From NCBI GenBank assembly GCA_013368325.1, contig JAACJK010000002.1, forward strand, positions 620,001 to 684,000: a stretch of 64,000 nt of DNA, in the 5' to 3' direction. Of this stretch, positions 23,270 through 35,600 are shown one piece after another; within the stretch, counting starts at the first letter, position 1, and every line of letters begins with the position of its first letter. The translations under genes were made by a program, and so were the position numbers. This stretch comes from Ephemerocybe angulata. Its lineage: Eukaryota > Basidiomycota > Agaricomycetes > Agaricales > Psathyrellaceae. The notes under the pieces were generated by a model that saw nothing but the letters and a program-made list of their open reading frames with translations, was not told where the DNA came from and ran no database searches.

Positions 23270-25850
23270 ATGCCTTCCCCAGCCAACTCCAGTGACGCGG
23301 ACGAAAGGTCTCTGAGTACAGAACCTGTTGAGCTCGCGCCCCTTCCCCACACTCCTCCCGGCCCTACCAAAACCCACCTCAGCATGTTCAGCATCAGGAC
23401 GAATGGTACCACCGAATCCTCAAGTCCGATGAAAGATAGTGCTCAAGACCCGATTTCCCAAAGTATCTCCGACGACCAGCGAATCCAGGAAATGAGGGAT
23501 GCCGTTGGTCGGGAGCTGGGAAGTTCTGTGGAGGCCGATCCTGACTGGGCCAAGGAACTGTACACAAGCATCGCCACGGACTCAGAGATCGATGCTTTTC
23601 TACAGAAGACGGATCACTACGACTACGCGAAAAAAGAATGGATTCTGAAGCGGACTGGCCCGGGGGAGAAAGGACTCTACCACCCCTTCGCTCAGGTTCT
23701 CCAGGCCATCATCGACCACTTCAACCAGGGCAAACCCAAGCACGAGGTCATCAATACGAAAGCGGCTCGTTTCTACCATGGGGAAGAGGGCGCTTCTGAC
23801 ATGTGGACGTCTCCTGACATCTCCATTCTGGCGCGGCCTGCTCCCGAAGGCTCGACATCCTCATTTCAAGAACCCCGCCGCAAGTCAAAGCCCGGGAAGA
23901 AGCAGCCCGGGAAGAAGCAGCGCGAGAAGGAGCGCGAGAAGGAGCGCGAGAAGGAGCGCATAGTCGGCTACAGTAATCTTGTGTCCATCGTAGAAGTTAA
24001 AGTAGATTCGAAGCTCCCGTCTGTCGAGAGCAATATGGGGCAACTTGGGGTGTACGCTAGGTGCGACTCGCGACTTTTCTTCGTATGAGCTCCACTCACT
24101 CTATCATGTAGGCAGGTCATGATCCAGCAGCCAAACAGGCGTTATTTTCGGGCTCTCATCGCCACAGAGAAGCGTTATGGCCTGTATCACCTCGACCGGA
24201 GTGGGTGTCAGCATACGCGCCTTGCCGACATCAACTACGGCAAAGGTGGCGAGGACGTTAGGACCTTTATCCGACTTGTTCTTGGACTGAGCTCCACCGA
24301 CGAGAAAACAGTGGGGCTCGACCCTTCCGTCAAATGGAAGATCGACGGCGAGGACAGGAAGGTGTCTGGTACCATCACGGTTCGAGACGAGGACGGAAAG
24401 GAACGCGAATACGACCTTGTCCGTGTCGACCCCGTATTTCTTCGGCCCTCAATCCGTGGCAGAGGAACAACGTGTTGGCACGCTACCGAGAAGGGGAAGC
24501 CCGACAAGGAGGTGTTCATCAAGATGTCGTGGCGATCAAAGGATCGCACCCCGGAATACGTATATCTGAAGGAGGCCAAGGGCGTTGTCGGGATCGGGCA
24601 GATGATCACCTACGATCCTACCGGGGAGGAAACCAAGTCATTTCGTGGATCGCCATCGAGCAAGTCATTTTTCAACCGCATTGCGATGTGCGTCGTCTTG
24701 GAGTGCTATGGCGACTCTGTCTTCGAGTTCAACACGCAGACACAAGCCATCGCTGCGATCCGCGATACCCTTTCAGGTAAGTCATGTCGTTTGAAATGGA
24801 CGATCTCGGCACTCACTTCTGTTCAGGTTACAAGAGTCTATCCGAAGATAAAGAAATCATCCATCGCGACATCTCAAAGAACAACGTTCTTCTTGGTAAA
24901 CAAGGCGCATCGAAAGGTTGGCGAGGCGTTTTGATTGACTTGGACATGGCTGCGCGGAAAGACCGAACCGTGGACGAAGTCAGCCAGGACCATAGGACGG
25001 TATGTGTCGTAATTTTGCGTATCCTTTGAAGCTTGCTCAACTGCGCCGCGTTGGGTTCTAGGGTACCAGGATGTATATGTCGACGGCTGTGCTCGCCAGC
25101 TTCGACCCGAGGAATCGCCCGTCCCCGCCTCACAACGTCTTGGATGACTTAGAGTCCATTCACTACGTCCTCACGGAGTTGATGTTCGGCTTTGAAGGCC
25201 CGCACAAGTTGGTAGCTGAGCGGCCTCAGCTGCTCGTCGATTGGCAAACCGAAACCCACCACAATGCCCTCAACAGCAAGAACAGTTACTTCATTAACGA
25301 AGACTTGAATACACGCAAAATCCCGGGCTACTGGCTGCCGGCATGCAAGGCGTTGCTCTGTGGACTGCACAAGCTGTTAGCCCCCGTGGTCAAGAAGAAA
25401 AACAACCTCTTCGCCCTGGAGACCGAAGAGGACCGGGAAGACTTGAGAATCCTTCTCGAGGGCTCCAGCAGTCTCTACCAATCCGCTCTCGATCTTTTCG
25501 ACAAGGCTCTCGAGGACTTGAAGGACGCCGAGATCATCCCAGCAGCGACCGAACCCTCGACTCCTCCTCGCCGCTCTAGCCAGCTCCCTGCCGACCGCCT
25601 CCACATCAGTCCGAACGCCGCTGTCCATGATCTCTCTGATTCGGATGACGATCTCCTTGATTCGGGGGACGATCTCCGTGTTGGTCCTCCCGCACCCGGC
25701 TCGAGTTCGACTCCGGAGCGTCGCGGCAAGCGAGGTTCTCAAGGAGACGTCGAGGACTCTCCGTCTGCTAAACGCATGCGCACGAGGTCGACCACCAGGA
25801 ACGGATCTCTACCCCGCACGTCCTCGGCCCTTTCCATCCAGAAGGACTAG
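23270..25850 (+). CDS. FunK1-family protein kinase C
   Basis: Exons 23270-24060, 24112-24776, 24827-24999 and 25062-25850 join to 805 residues in one frame. FunK1 is a fungus-specific kinase family greatly expanded in mushrooms. The kinase landmarks run in order: RGRGTTCWHA (glycine loop), EVFIKMSW (ATP-binding Lys), IHRDISKNNVLL (catalytic loop), LIDLDMAARK (DFG equivalent), GTRMYMS and DDLESIHYVLTELMFG. The N-terminal 200 residues hold the fungal-kinase region (FEGRPSSGKPK-like disorder, then the IVGYSNLVSIVEVK block) and a KQREKEREKEREKER repeat. The C-terminal tail is disordered, with a bipartite basic stretch (SPSAKRMRTRSTTR) that could direct it to the nucleus. The ATG at 23270 is chosen; an upstream in-frame GTG is not a normal start. 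Substrate unknown. Confidence 0.88.
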
Positions 25851-26285
25851 TTTGTTCATATACCCTATCACGATCTCCTTTTCCTCTGCAAAGACATACC
25901 TCCCATTGGAGGTATGCTTGCGACGAGACTGCTCTTTCTTTCGATCTGATTCTCTGTACTTTATTGTATCTCTAGCCCCTATACCTTTTTATGATCTTCT
26001 TTATACCATACTTGTTCCAACGAGCGATGTTCGTGCTCCCTTACCGATTATACCCAGTCGCGTCTGCCAAAATCGAAGTGCGTCTTTTGAACTGGAATAT
26101 GTAGTAGTATTTGTACACTCCACACACACCATTATCTTCATCAGTACCTTCTGGTACACCACGACAAATTTTCCATTTGCGCACCGCTTTGAGCAATATA
26201 CCACAGAAGAGCAGCCACTATATTCCTTCGATCCCTGATCAAAGGGGAGGGAAGACAGTTTGGACCAGCGTTTGCATTTCTAAGC
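25851..26285. other. Intergenic, no supported gene
   Basis: Downstream of FunK1 C; AT-richer sequence with short frames only. Probably the 3' untranslated region, then the junction of segmental duplication unit 2. Confidence 0.5.
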
Positions 26286-27237
26286 AATTCCTGTCCGTCA
26301 CCCACGGCACCTCCGAGCCCGCCAAGTTCCTCGAAATGTGCGTACCCCCGCTGTCCGTCCCTCCAGGATCACTGACGTTCGCATAGCATCTACAAGGGCG
26401 CTGCCGACAAGACCACCGCGCCCCTCGCCTTCGTCGGCAAGGGCATCACCTTTGACTCAGCCTGAAGCCCGGTGCGGGCATGAAGCTCATGCGGGGCGAC
26501 ATGGGCGGCGCCGCGACCGTCGTCTCTGCTGCGCTCGCTATCGCTATGCTCCAGCTCCCGTGCGTCCCTGCCCTTTTTATTTGGAGGGGTGGCTGATGCG
26601 ATGTAGGATTAACTTGGTTGTTACGACGCCTTTGACTGAGAACATGCCGGGGCCGAGCGCCACCAAGCCCGGCGACATGTGCGTCCTCTTCCTCTCCCGC
26701 TAATTGCGCTGCTGATGCAATGGATAGTATCTACGCTATGAATGGCAAGTCCGTCGAGGTCGACAACACCGATGCCGAGGGTCACCTCGTTCTCCCCGGT
26801 GCGCCTCTCCCCTTCTCCCTCCTTTCCCTTCTCTTTTCATTCCCAGTGAAGTTCGAGCTGACGTTGTCATTGTGTAGATGCGATCTACTACACCTCGACT
26901 GAGTATAAGCCTCATACTTTTCATTTGACTTTGATCGACGTCGCCACTCTCACCGGGTACGCACCATCCACCCCACACTCTGCCTCTCCCTCTCTACTTA
27001 ACTCACACATCGACCTCTAGCGCCATGGTCATCGCCCTCGGCGAAGTCTTCTCGGGCGTCTTCTCCGTACGTCCCTCCCCCGTCTCTCTTTCTCCATCCA
27101 TCGTAAGAAGTTTTCGGGATTTGTTTGGGTGGTAGGGGGTGTTGGAGATGGGACGGGGTGGGATGGGGTGCATGGATGGGATGCTGATGCGTTTTTGTAG
27201 GGCTTTGATTGAGTTTGCTAGGAGGTTGTCGAACTAG
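26286..27237 (+). pseudogene. Leucyl aminopeptidase copy LAP3, broken
   Basis: Parts of LAP exons 2-7 and the final exon are recognisable, from [13 protein letters not shown] at 26290 to [11 protein letters not shown] ending at 27237. Exon 1 is missing. A deletion after FDS in the metal site (about 26455-26465) removes GGIS and brings a TGA into frame. NTDAEGR is changed to NTDAEGH. A short duplication adds HFT near 26920, and exons 8 and 9 are absent. Clearly non-functional. It retains TLTG where LAP2 has TLTY. Confidence 0.88.
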
Positions 27238-27379
27238 GGGGATGGAACGGAATTGAAATGGATTAGATTGGATTGAGGGATTGTGGGGTGTTTAGTTGGA
27301 CGCGTGAATGGAATTTAGGTTGTGTCGAATCGAATCGAATCGAACTGTTGTGGAAGGCTTCGTGGGTGGAAGGGTTTCG

Positions 27380-28070
27380 GCCCCATCCAAGCTTTTCTGC
27401 TTCTTCTCGGTATCCAGTTTGACGAGCCTCTTTGCTTCTGGAGGACTGTGGGGGCCAGCAGCCTGTGCATGAGCGTAGGAGCGTTCTGCATGCTGGGGGC
27501 GAGTAGGCCTGGATTGCTAGTGTATCTGGATCCGGATCGTTGAGGGAGTAGACTGCGACTATTTTGTGGTTTGTGGCGTCATAAGGGTGGGGCAAGGGTG
27601 GGTGTCAATGGTGGCCCATTTGATGAGTACACGAGGTTGGCTGGCTACCGGATTGACTCCAACTCGTCCAACTCGTCGTGGTCCAGGGGAGGGGATGGAT
27701 GGTTTTAGGGTTCTAACTCACATGAATGGCGACCGACATGTACGTCTTGGGACCCTAAGTATACGCACATTCAGTTATTTTGGATCGGGAACTCGATTTC
27801 GAACATACCTCGAAATTATGCCTTGTGGATTTGGAGATGTTAAAGTCGAGTAACACGCCTCGCGGCGAGTCCTCCGGTGCGATGTTTACTATCGAGAGAA
27901 GGGTGTTGGCAGGAGTTATGCCGTTGCCGTGGATGATTCCAGTGTCTGTAAGAATCGTTTGTACCCTGTGTAGGTAGGGCCGCTAATAGGGGTTTGTGTT
28001 TTGAATGCGAAGAGAGAACCTTCGAAGCGGGGGGTTATCGTAATGAGAATGTGAGTTCGTTCGCTGACGG
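27380..28070 (-). pseudogene. FunK1 kinase relic D
   Basis: Matches relic A (20940-21620) at the DNA level, including the GTGTACAAACGATTCTTACA-like exon near 27960 and the RGVLLDFNI-type region near 27850. Reading frames are broken in several places. Confidence 0.7.
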
Positions 28071-28553
28071 CCTCCATATACTCGAGAACTAAAAAAGAGC
28101 TTTGAGCTGAACCCTCAAGGTGCTAAGGTCCAACATGCATGATGTCGGGAGCTCAGTTCGAGTGCACACTGGGCGGCAACTTGGTTTAGGGATATATAGC
28201 GCAGATATATTACGATGACGATGGCAGGAATAAGTGATGATATAGAGGTATCAAGAGCAAGGTTGTACAGCCTGCTCGACATCCTCCGGACCCGATTCAA
28301 GGCAAAAGTGCAGGGGAGAGGTGCAATAAAGTATAGACACTTGGAATTAAAACGAGGAAAGCGTAGATGGCGAAAAGGAAACACGGGCTAGTCCTCTTGT
28401 GAGGATTGTGCCGAAATGGTGCGGAATAGCTCAATTCCAGGCGACAGAGGTCATGCCAGTGCCCTTGGGACCTATATGTCCGCGCCTGAGAGCCTCGCTT
28501 TCCGAGACAAGGCGGAGGGAAGAACAAGGAGCAGCATATGAATCGATCGATGC

Positions 28554-29460
28554 TTAGACGACCTCGGTGTCCCTCAACTCGTCGAGAGCTTTATCAAAAA
28601 GCTTGAGAGCGGATAGGTATAGAGCACCGGAGCCCTCGAGAAGGTATTCCAAAGCTTTCCGGTCGTCCTCACAATACAGCTTTGAGAGTCTACGTTTCTT
28701 CCTGACCACGGGGGTCAACAGCCTGTGAAGCCCACAGAGCAGCGTCTTGCATGCCGTCTTCCAGTACGCCGGAACGTCCCTTGTATCCAAGTCCTCATCA
28801 GAGAAGTAGGCGAGCTTGCTGTCGTAGGCGTTGCTGTAGGTCTCTCTTTCCCATTTGACGAGAATCTGAGACCGCCGCTTTGCTACCACCAACTTGCGTC
28901 GCGGACCTTTGAATCCGAACATTAACTCAGAGAGGACGTAGTGAGCCGACTCTAGGTCGTCCATTTCGTCGTGAGGAGGAGATGGGTGGTTGTGCGGGTC
29001 ACAGCTCGCAATGTCAGCGGCGGACATGTACATCTTCAAAGTATCCTGTACCTTTAATCAATAATTATGCACTGAGGAAAGGGTTTCCAGAGACTTACAC
29101 GGTTTTTCCTGCCAGCGTGTTTGGTAGACATGGATATGTCGAAGTCAACCAACACGCCTCGTGGGCGCTCTGCTGCGTCTTGTATTCCAAGGAGAATGCT
29201 GCTGGGCGCCATGGTACCGGGAACGATCCCCGCCTCTGATAAAAGGCACATATACGCTATGTACGCGGGTCAATTACAGCGCTTTGAGAGATAAATGGGA
29301 CTGGCGTACCGAACAGAACATCGCGCATCGCAGCGATGGCTTGTGTTTGTGTCTTGAAGTCGAAGAGATAACCTTTGAAACGAAGGTTTATCGTAGCGTA
29401 ATCGTGTATTCGTTCACCGGTCTCCATGTTCTCCTGTGACGAGTTGGGTGGTTTAGATAC
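28554..29460 (-). pseudogene. FunK1 kinase relic E
   Basis: The open stretch 29039-28554 (161 residues) is about 85 percent the same as relic B. Upstream, PGTMAPSSILLG replaces the catalytic HRD loop and RGVLVDFDISMS follows, so catalytic residues are lost here too. The fragment near 29390-29310 reads FDFKTQTQAIAAMRDVLFG. The N-lobe is missing. The C-lobe frame has stayed open in both B and E, which could mean the copies are young or that this piece is still under some constraint. Confidence 0.75.
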
Positions 29461-29559
29461 GAGAATAAGTAATAAACAAGCTCCGATCGTGTATTCGCTC
29501 AGAGGTCTCCATGTTCTCCCTACGGGTTTCCTCAAGCCATTTTGTGCATCTAAGACACC

Positions 29560-29700
29560 TAACGAAACGGTTGCTGACGTGCGTCGTCTTGGAGGGCTAT
29601 GGAAAACCTGTCTTCGAGTGTAAAATGCAGGCGCAAGCCACTGCTGCGATCTGCGATGCCCTTGCAGGTCGGTCATGTCATTCGACATGAACGATCCCGA
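29560..29700 (+). pseudogene. FunK1 fragment, plus strand
   Basis: Matches 24680-24800 of FunK1 C (GTGCGTCGTCTTGGAG, then a CGAGT..AA..CAGGCGCAAGCC block and the following intron start). About 140 bp only, in the opposite orientation to relic E. It marks another recombination breakpoint. Confidence 0.7.
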
Positions 29701-30165
29701 AAACTCATCGAACTTAGCCTCACGATTTTCGCACCAATGTCCAAAAGTGAGCTCGAGACTCAGACACTAAGCGGAGATGCTCAAGACCCTTCCTTGAAAA
29801 TCGTGGACGTTCAGCTTCAGGATGCTCAGCATGCCTCAGCTAACGACACACTGGAGGGTAGTGTTACACTTCAAGTCTGTTGGAATTTTAGGGGACGTAG
29901 TACACGGGTATAGGTAAGTATTAATGTGATTGGATACAAGATTGGTTTGAAACAGTGTGCGCGTTGCATCGTGGTATAGCGATAGTAAAGCTGCGTATAC
30001 CTAAATAAGGAATTACGAAGGGGACGGTTAAGTATATATCACACCACGTATTGTTGAATGACATGACCTCCACGAATTTGTGGGGACTTGGATGGAATAA
30101 ATGGATTAAAGCAAACGACAGCTATGCATGAGTACTAACGCTACAGTTGTCACTTGCTCGACATT
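29701..30165. other. Intergenic, no supported gene
   Basis: Short frames only. Lies between the FunK1 relics and the 3' end of FunK1 F. Confidence 0.5.
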
Positions 30166-32613
30166 CTAAACATCCCTCTTTTCCTCCTCCTCCTCCGCTT
30201 CCTCCTCTTCCACCTCGTCCTCGTCATTCTCGTCCTTCTCGTCCTCTTCCTCCTCGTCTTCTTCCTCCTCCTCATCGTCCTCCTCCTCCACTTCCTCAAG
30301 CATGGTCTCGAGAGCTTGCCTCTTGGAATTAGTCGTCCAACGGACGTTCCTAGCTTTCCTCTTGGCGTTCGATACTTCAGCGGGGAGAGACTCGGCCAAC
30401 GACCTCTTGAGATTGGCGCGACCTTCCGTGACTTGCGCAGGCTTCTTAAGGAGATCGTCACGCTTGATGTCCTCCAAGGCCTGGTCAAACGCAGCGATAA
30501 TCCTCTCATGGTGACCGTCATCCTTCTGTCCGATTTTGGATAAATCCTCCCGCCTCTCCTCCCACGACATACTGTAAGTGTTGAGGATCTTGGATTTCAT
30601 ATCGTCGATCTCCCGTATCAGCTCCTGAAATGTAGCGACGAGACGCTCGCACGGCTTTCCCCACCAGGCGGACAGCTCATAATGGTGCTTGATCATATCC
30701 CCCTTCTTGCCCAAGGCAGCATCTGGGTTCTTGAGATCCATGGACACGAACATCTCCTCATAATCTTCTATGGCATCCGGCCCGATTCCCTCGAAAATGA
30801 GGACAAGGAAGCACAAGACATAGAAGAAGGACTCCAAGTCGTCCAAGTGGTCGGCAGCCGGTGGATCAAGCTTCTTCTTAGCGAAAGCAATGCGGTTTCT
30901 CAATGTGGCTATGGATTGCCACCTTTGGGCACCCTGAAACAGTAGATTAGAAGACGAGATTTAAAGGTATCATAATGCTCAGACTCACAGATCGAGGGTC
31001 TTTGCTTACGCTTTCAGCGGTTCTGGACATCCAAATAGCCATGTCGAAGTCGATGAGGATACCTCGCTGGCCAACGTGTTCGGGGTTCGGGTCTCCCAAC
31101 AAAATGTTGCGTATAGATATGTCTCTGTGGAGGATCCCTAGGAGCCAAAGCTCGTGATGAGCTTCGCAAATGTCAGATCAGGACTGAATAACAGAGCACT
31201 ATTCTTACCTTGAATGGCGTCGCGAAGGGCAGCTATGAGCTGGAAGCGGGTTGTGAATGTGTCGAGAGGCCCAGTACAGTGGCTCATTACGATTCGCGAC
31301 TTGATGCGATTATGAAAGCTTGGGTGAGGGTGTTTATCTTCATGTCGGTAGAATCTTGTCTCCCCGCAATTGTCCTCATACGCGAGTATCTTGACCACAC
31401 CATCAATGTCTTTTCCAGCCTTCAGGAAGGTACTCTCTGGAAATCGTGTATCCGTTCGCCAGCTGTCCTTGATGATGACCTCGGTCCGTTCCTTGGGGTG
31501 GATTGCACGGTAGCAGACGGTACCCCGCCCACGGATTGTGGCGCGAACAAAGGGGGGCATTGCCATGCAGATTTCGTACTCAATCAGGGAACCATCGCTA
31601 TCTTGTGCCCTCACCTTTCCAGAAACCTTGCGTCCTGTCCTTCGGTCGACAGTCCAGCTGACTGAGGTATCGAGTCCCAAAACATGCTCGTCGCAGGAGC
31701 TGAGTCCAACAACCAGGCGTACAAAGGTATACGGATCTTTGTGGATATTGATGGGTTGGGAGAGGTAGACGCCACTCCTGTCGAAGTGAACCAGGTAAAC
31801 GGTTTCCTCCGTAATTAGGAGAGCGCGGACAAAGAGGCGGTTAGGCTGGTGAATGAAGATTTGCCTGAAAGTTTGAAGAAATGTCAGTCGATGCTGGTAG
31901 CACCCAAAGGAATGTTCATACCTGCAATATCCTGCAACCTGCTTGAGATTATCCTTTGGAGACAAAGCAGATTCACGTTTGATTTCAAACACGGCAGTGA
32001 CATTGGACCACCCAACCTTTAGCTTTGTCTGGCTTGGAGTGACGGAGCGGGGGGAGCGCATATCAGGTAACTCGAATGAAGGTCCCGTAGCCTTGATTGA
32101 GATATCTGGGCTAGTCCCGTTATGATTCACATTGTCGTGCTTGAAGAAGGTGGTGTGGGTATCGACGGCTTTGCGGCTGACCCCCGGAGTGCTGGATTCT
32201 GGTTTGAATTCCTCTAAGATGCTGGCAATGATTTTGAACATAGGACCCTGAACCTGGGACTCTAGACCAGGTGATTTTGGAAGATCGTTCCAGCGCCCAC
32301 GGGAGTAACACGATTTCTCGTTGAGAAATTCCCTTATCTTCGACTCTGGTGCTTGCTCAAAGTAGAGTGTTGATTCCCAACCAGGATCCGCAGAAGGCAT
32401 ATTGTTCATATCCCCGCCACCGAGCTCATCGAAGAGGATTTGTTTCATCTCCTCATGCTCTGATACTTGGTTCTGAGTGGAGCTTCGGAAAGGTGTGCTG
32501 GTAATCGCGGTGAGTGGCTTGAAGTTCTCCGAGCCGGATTGACGAGGCTTGGATGGTGTTTGGGGATCTTCCCGTTCGACAGAACCATGGGTATCATCTG
32601 GAGTGCTTGACGA
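30166..32613 (-). CDS. FunK1-family kinase F, main body, cut by a transposon
   Basis: Minus-strand exons 32613-31922, 31864-31209, 31137-30989 and 30933-30166. Landmarks in order: RGRGTVCYRA, VIIKDSWR, ILHRDISIRNILLG, GILIDFDMAIW, GAQRWQS and DDLESFFYVLCFLV. A C-terminal basic segment is followed by about 45 residues that are nearly all Glu and Asp. The frame has no ATG at its 5' end. It runs directly into the left end of a transposon (32614-38614), and the missing first 72 codons lie beyond it at 38829-38615. If the element and one copy of the 8-bp duplication are left out, all exons add up to 824 codons in one frame. The break is therefore a recent insertion into a gene that was intact. As it stands, the gene is probably disrupted. 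Confidence 0.85.
32606..32613. repeat. Target-site duplication CTTGACGA, left
   Basis: Eight bases directly before the element; the same eight bases follow its other end at 38615-38622. Confidence 0.95.
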
Positions 32614-35600
32614 CAAGGGGCCTCCGGACCGGAAATCCCGGACCCCACCTTAGGTAGGTAGGTACCCTCAGGATTTCGTTCCAAAAACCGGAGGACCTAC
32701 CATAAAAGGAAATTATTTCCCCAAGGTTTTCCAAAGTATTCCAAATCTTGAGCGGAAATCCCGGTATTTTGTAGCAATCCCTTTTCATATGTTTTTGCAC
32801 CAATACATATCAGTCAAATTTGCACGTCGACAGCCTGTGCCAATCATCAATGTCTACCTCAAGCTCCTCCAAAAAAGCAGCCATGGATCCAGCAGAGGCA
32901 GTGGTGCGTATGGAGGATACAAGTTGGTTACATTTGACCTGATTTTCGAAACAGAGACTATCCTACGACAAGCTAAAAATGACAGCTATCTGCCCGTTAT
33001 GTAAAGAAACTGTCAAGCTTGGGAAAGGAGGTCTCGGCAACTACAAGATACATGAGGCATCGCCCAAGTGCCAAGATGCACGGAAGAAGCTCGAGAACGT
33101 GTCCAAAGAGAAGCCCCAGAAATCTCTACTAGGATTTCTGAAGCGCAAGCCGGCACCCAATCCGTCGCTCAGTCAAGCACCAGTTCCCAATCTACCAGCC
33201 ATCCCAGGTCCCTCAAGACAACCTATCACCCCCAACGCCACGCCGGCACCCTTACCGCCACCTCCAGCTCTCAATAAATCGCCTGCGCCGCAGCGCCCGG
33301 CATCTCTTTTCGTATCACATCTCCGAGCGCTCATCGAAGCCCTTCCAACCTCGGTCCCGGAGGCTGTGGAAGGAGGCCCTCTTGCCGGGTTTGCAGGGAA
33401 CCCAGAGCACTGCGACATGCCTGACATCGCAAGCGAGGACCTTTGGGAAGAGGTCCTCAACGGAGTAATGAAGGCAGGGCTTGGTTGGGGGACAGAGACT
33501 GATCCTCGCTCTCTCGTGCAACGAGGTCGGTGGGGAATGGATGGCTTGCTCGCATTTGTTGAGTACTTCGTAACCAAGCGAAACGTGGATCCAGGCCTTT
33601 TTGAAGGGAAGTTAAATCGTCTAATGGAGGCAATGGAACTGATGTAAGTTGGCGCATCGGGCTATGGGATCTTTAACTCACAATGCATCCAGGGGAACGG
33701 TCGAAGGTGGCAATAACACAGCATCACAGGAGAAGGAAGCAAACGGAGTGGGCGCAGAGTCGCAGGTCGTGCTCTGGTCTGGGAAGACATCAGGGGGAGA
33801 GACGGCTGCAGGGAAGGAGGTGGTAGTGGCTCGAGAGCAGAGGAGGCGGAGTGTCACACCCGACATCAATGAAATTGAAATCATTTCAGTGAACCGGCCC
33901 ATTCCTACACGAGCGTCAGCAACCCAGCACCTCTGTCAAGGTTACCGAATGCACGTACCTGCAGACAAGACACCCCATAGCTGGTACCCGTTGCAGCTCC
34001 ACGATAGCCAGCCACTCCCCTGGGATCCATCATTCCAACGCGGCGAGCTCTTCCTCATCTCGCATGGCTGCACCGGGCGAATGCGACAACCCGGTGTTCC
34101 TTGTGGCCCTTGTGCAAGCCTCGTTTCTAGCCCAGTCATCGCTGGAATAGAAGCCCGAATGAACACAAAACCGCATGCAAGTACACCGTATGCGTACCTT
34201 CCCGCTCACGACCTCATCGAGACCCTCCGGACCAAGAACACCCAGATCCAAACATTGCGGTTGAAGGGCATGAACCATATGTGACAGCTGCTTCGAAGCT
34301 CGACCGCCATTTCGGACCACAAGCGATTGGTCGTTGCAGTTTCGGAAGGTAGCATTGCTCGGGTGGATCGTGTCATTCACGCAGCGCTGAAGAAGAAGCG
34401 GGGTGTTGTGGGAATTCTGGAGCAGGTAGCGTTAGCGGCGAAGGGCGTATACAAGGTGAAGAGCTTTACGGAGCGAGATCGAATGCTGGGAAAGCTCTTG
34501 TGGAGGCTGGGGGGTGACCGGGTTGGGCATATCGCGTATCGTGCGCTCGGGCTGCCTAGCGTGAGCACGATGAGGGATAGCTCAGCCAAGATACCCATAA
34601 CACCCTCAGCAGGGAGACCTACCGTTCGTACTGTGGCTCGAAACACACTAGGCGTGCTGGATGGCGTCCTTGCGGTGATGAAGAACCAGCCCAACGTGAG
34701 GCACGCTGTGCTCATGTTCGATGAACTGGCGTGCGAGAAACGGATCAGGTGGAATCCACGGACCAACGAATTCCTAGGAGTCTGTCGTGAGCATGGGCCA
34801 AAGGTGGCACTGGAGTTTGGGAGCGAGAAGGACGTGGAGGAGTTGTTCAAAGCATTGGACAAGGGAGAGATCCACTATGCATCAGAAGTACGAGCATCGC
34901 CTTACTAATTCAAGTACCGAACCTTACTCATCCCACGCCAGGCGACGATAGGCGCCCTAGGTATACTTTGCAATGATAATCGATTGTATTCTGCGCGCCC
35001 CATCCTCATATCCGGTGACTGCAAGAAGGAGACAGGAAGCGAGCATGCTGTTGTCTTACAGTCAGTACTCGATGGCGTGAACAGCGTCAAGTCAACGACA
35101 AACCTCCGTGTTGTCTCCATCGCTTCGGATGGCGAAGCCCGTCGAGGTTCTGCTCTTGTGCAAATGACATTCAAAAACCGACTTCCCGAGACTTCGGACA
35201 TATACCCCCTCCTTGCCCCGTTATCCCTCCTCAACTTGCACGTCGGGGTCGATGATTTGACTTGCGATAAAGATTGGAAACACATATTCAAGCGTTTCCG
35301 TAATCTGCTTCTACGAGACCGGGGAATCATCATCGACGGCTTTCGCATTACCCCTGCTATAACCAAGACCCATCTTCGAACTAATGCTGCTTCCGCCGAG
35401 CACCTGAATGCTGTATTCAATCCCAACGATCTCCAAGACGTCAAGCTTGCGTTTGACCTGCTTCGGGACATTTGGTCCCTTCCCCCTCTCCCCGACTCCT
35501 CAGACGACAATACGGGTCCGAAACCTGGCTTCCAGCAAGGCAGAGAAGCCCTCCGAATACTCGGAAAGCTCCTTCATCATCTGGTATTCGCATACCTCTG

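Larger units (their letters stand above)
26286..29490 (+). repeat. Segmental duplication unit 2
   Basis: Second copy of the LAP 3' part plus two FunK1 relics, matching 18807-23060 in order and orientation but more decayed in its LAP portion. Confidence 0.8.

Noticed and set aside
30154..30543. Plus-strand 129-residue Leu-rich membrane-like frame
   Set aside because: It is the antisense shadow of the Glu/Asp-rich tail of FunK1 F; repeated TCC/CTC creates artificial Leu runs.
34281..34323. A 43-bp intron removing the transposase TGA
   Set aside because: GT..AG ends exist, but its length is not a multiple of three, and it would delete and shift sequence that fits the family.
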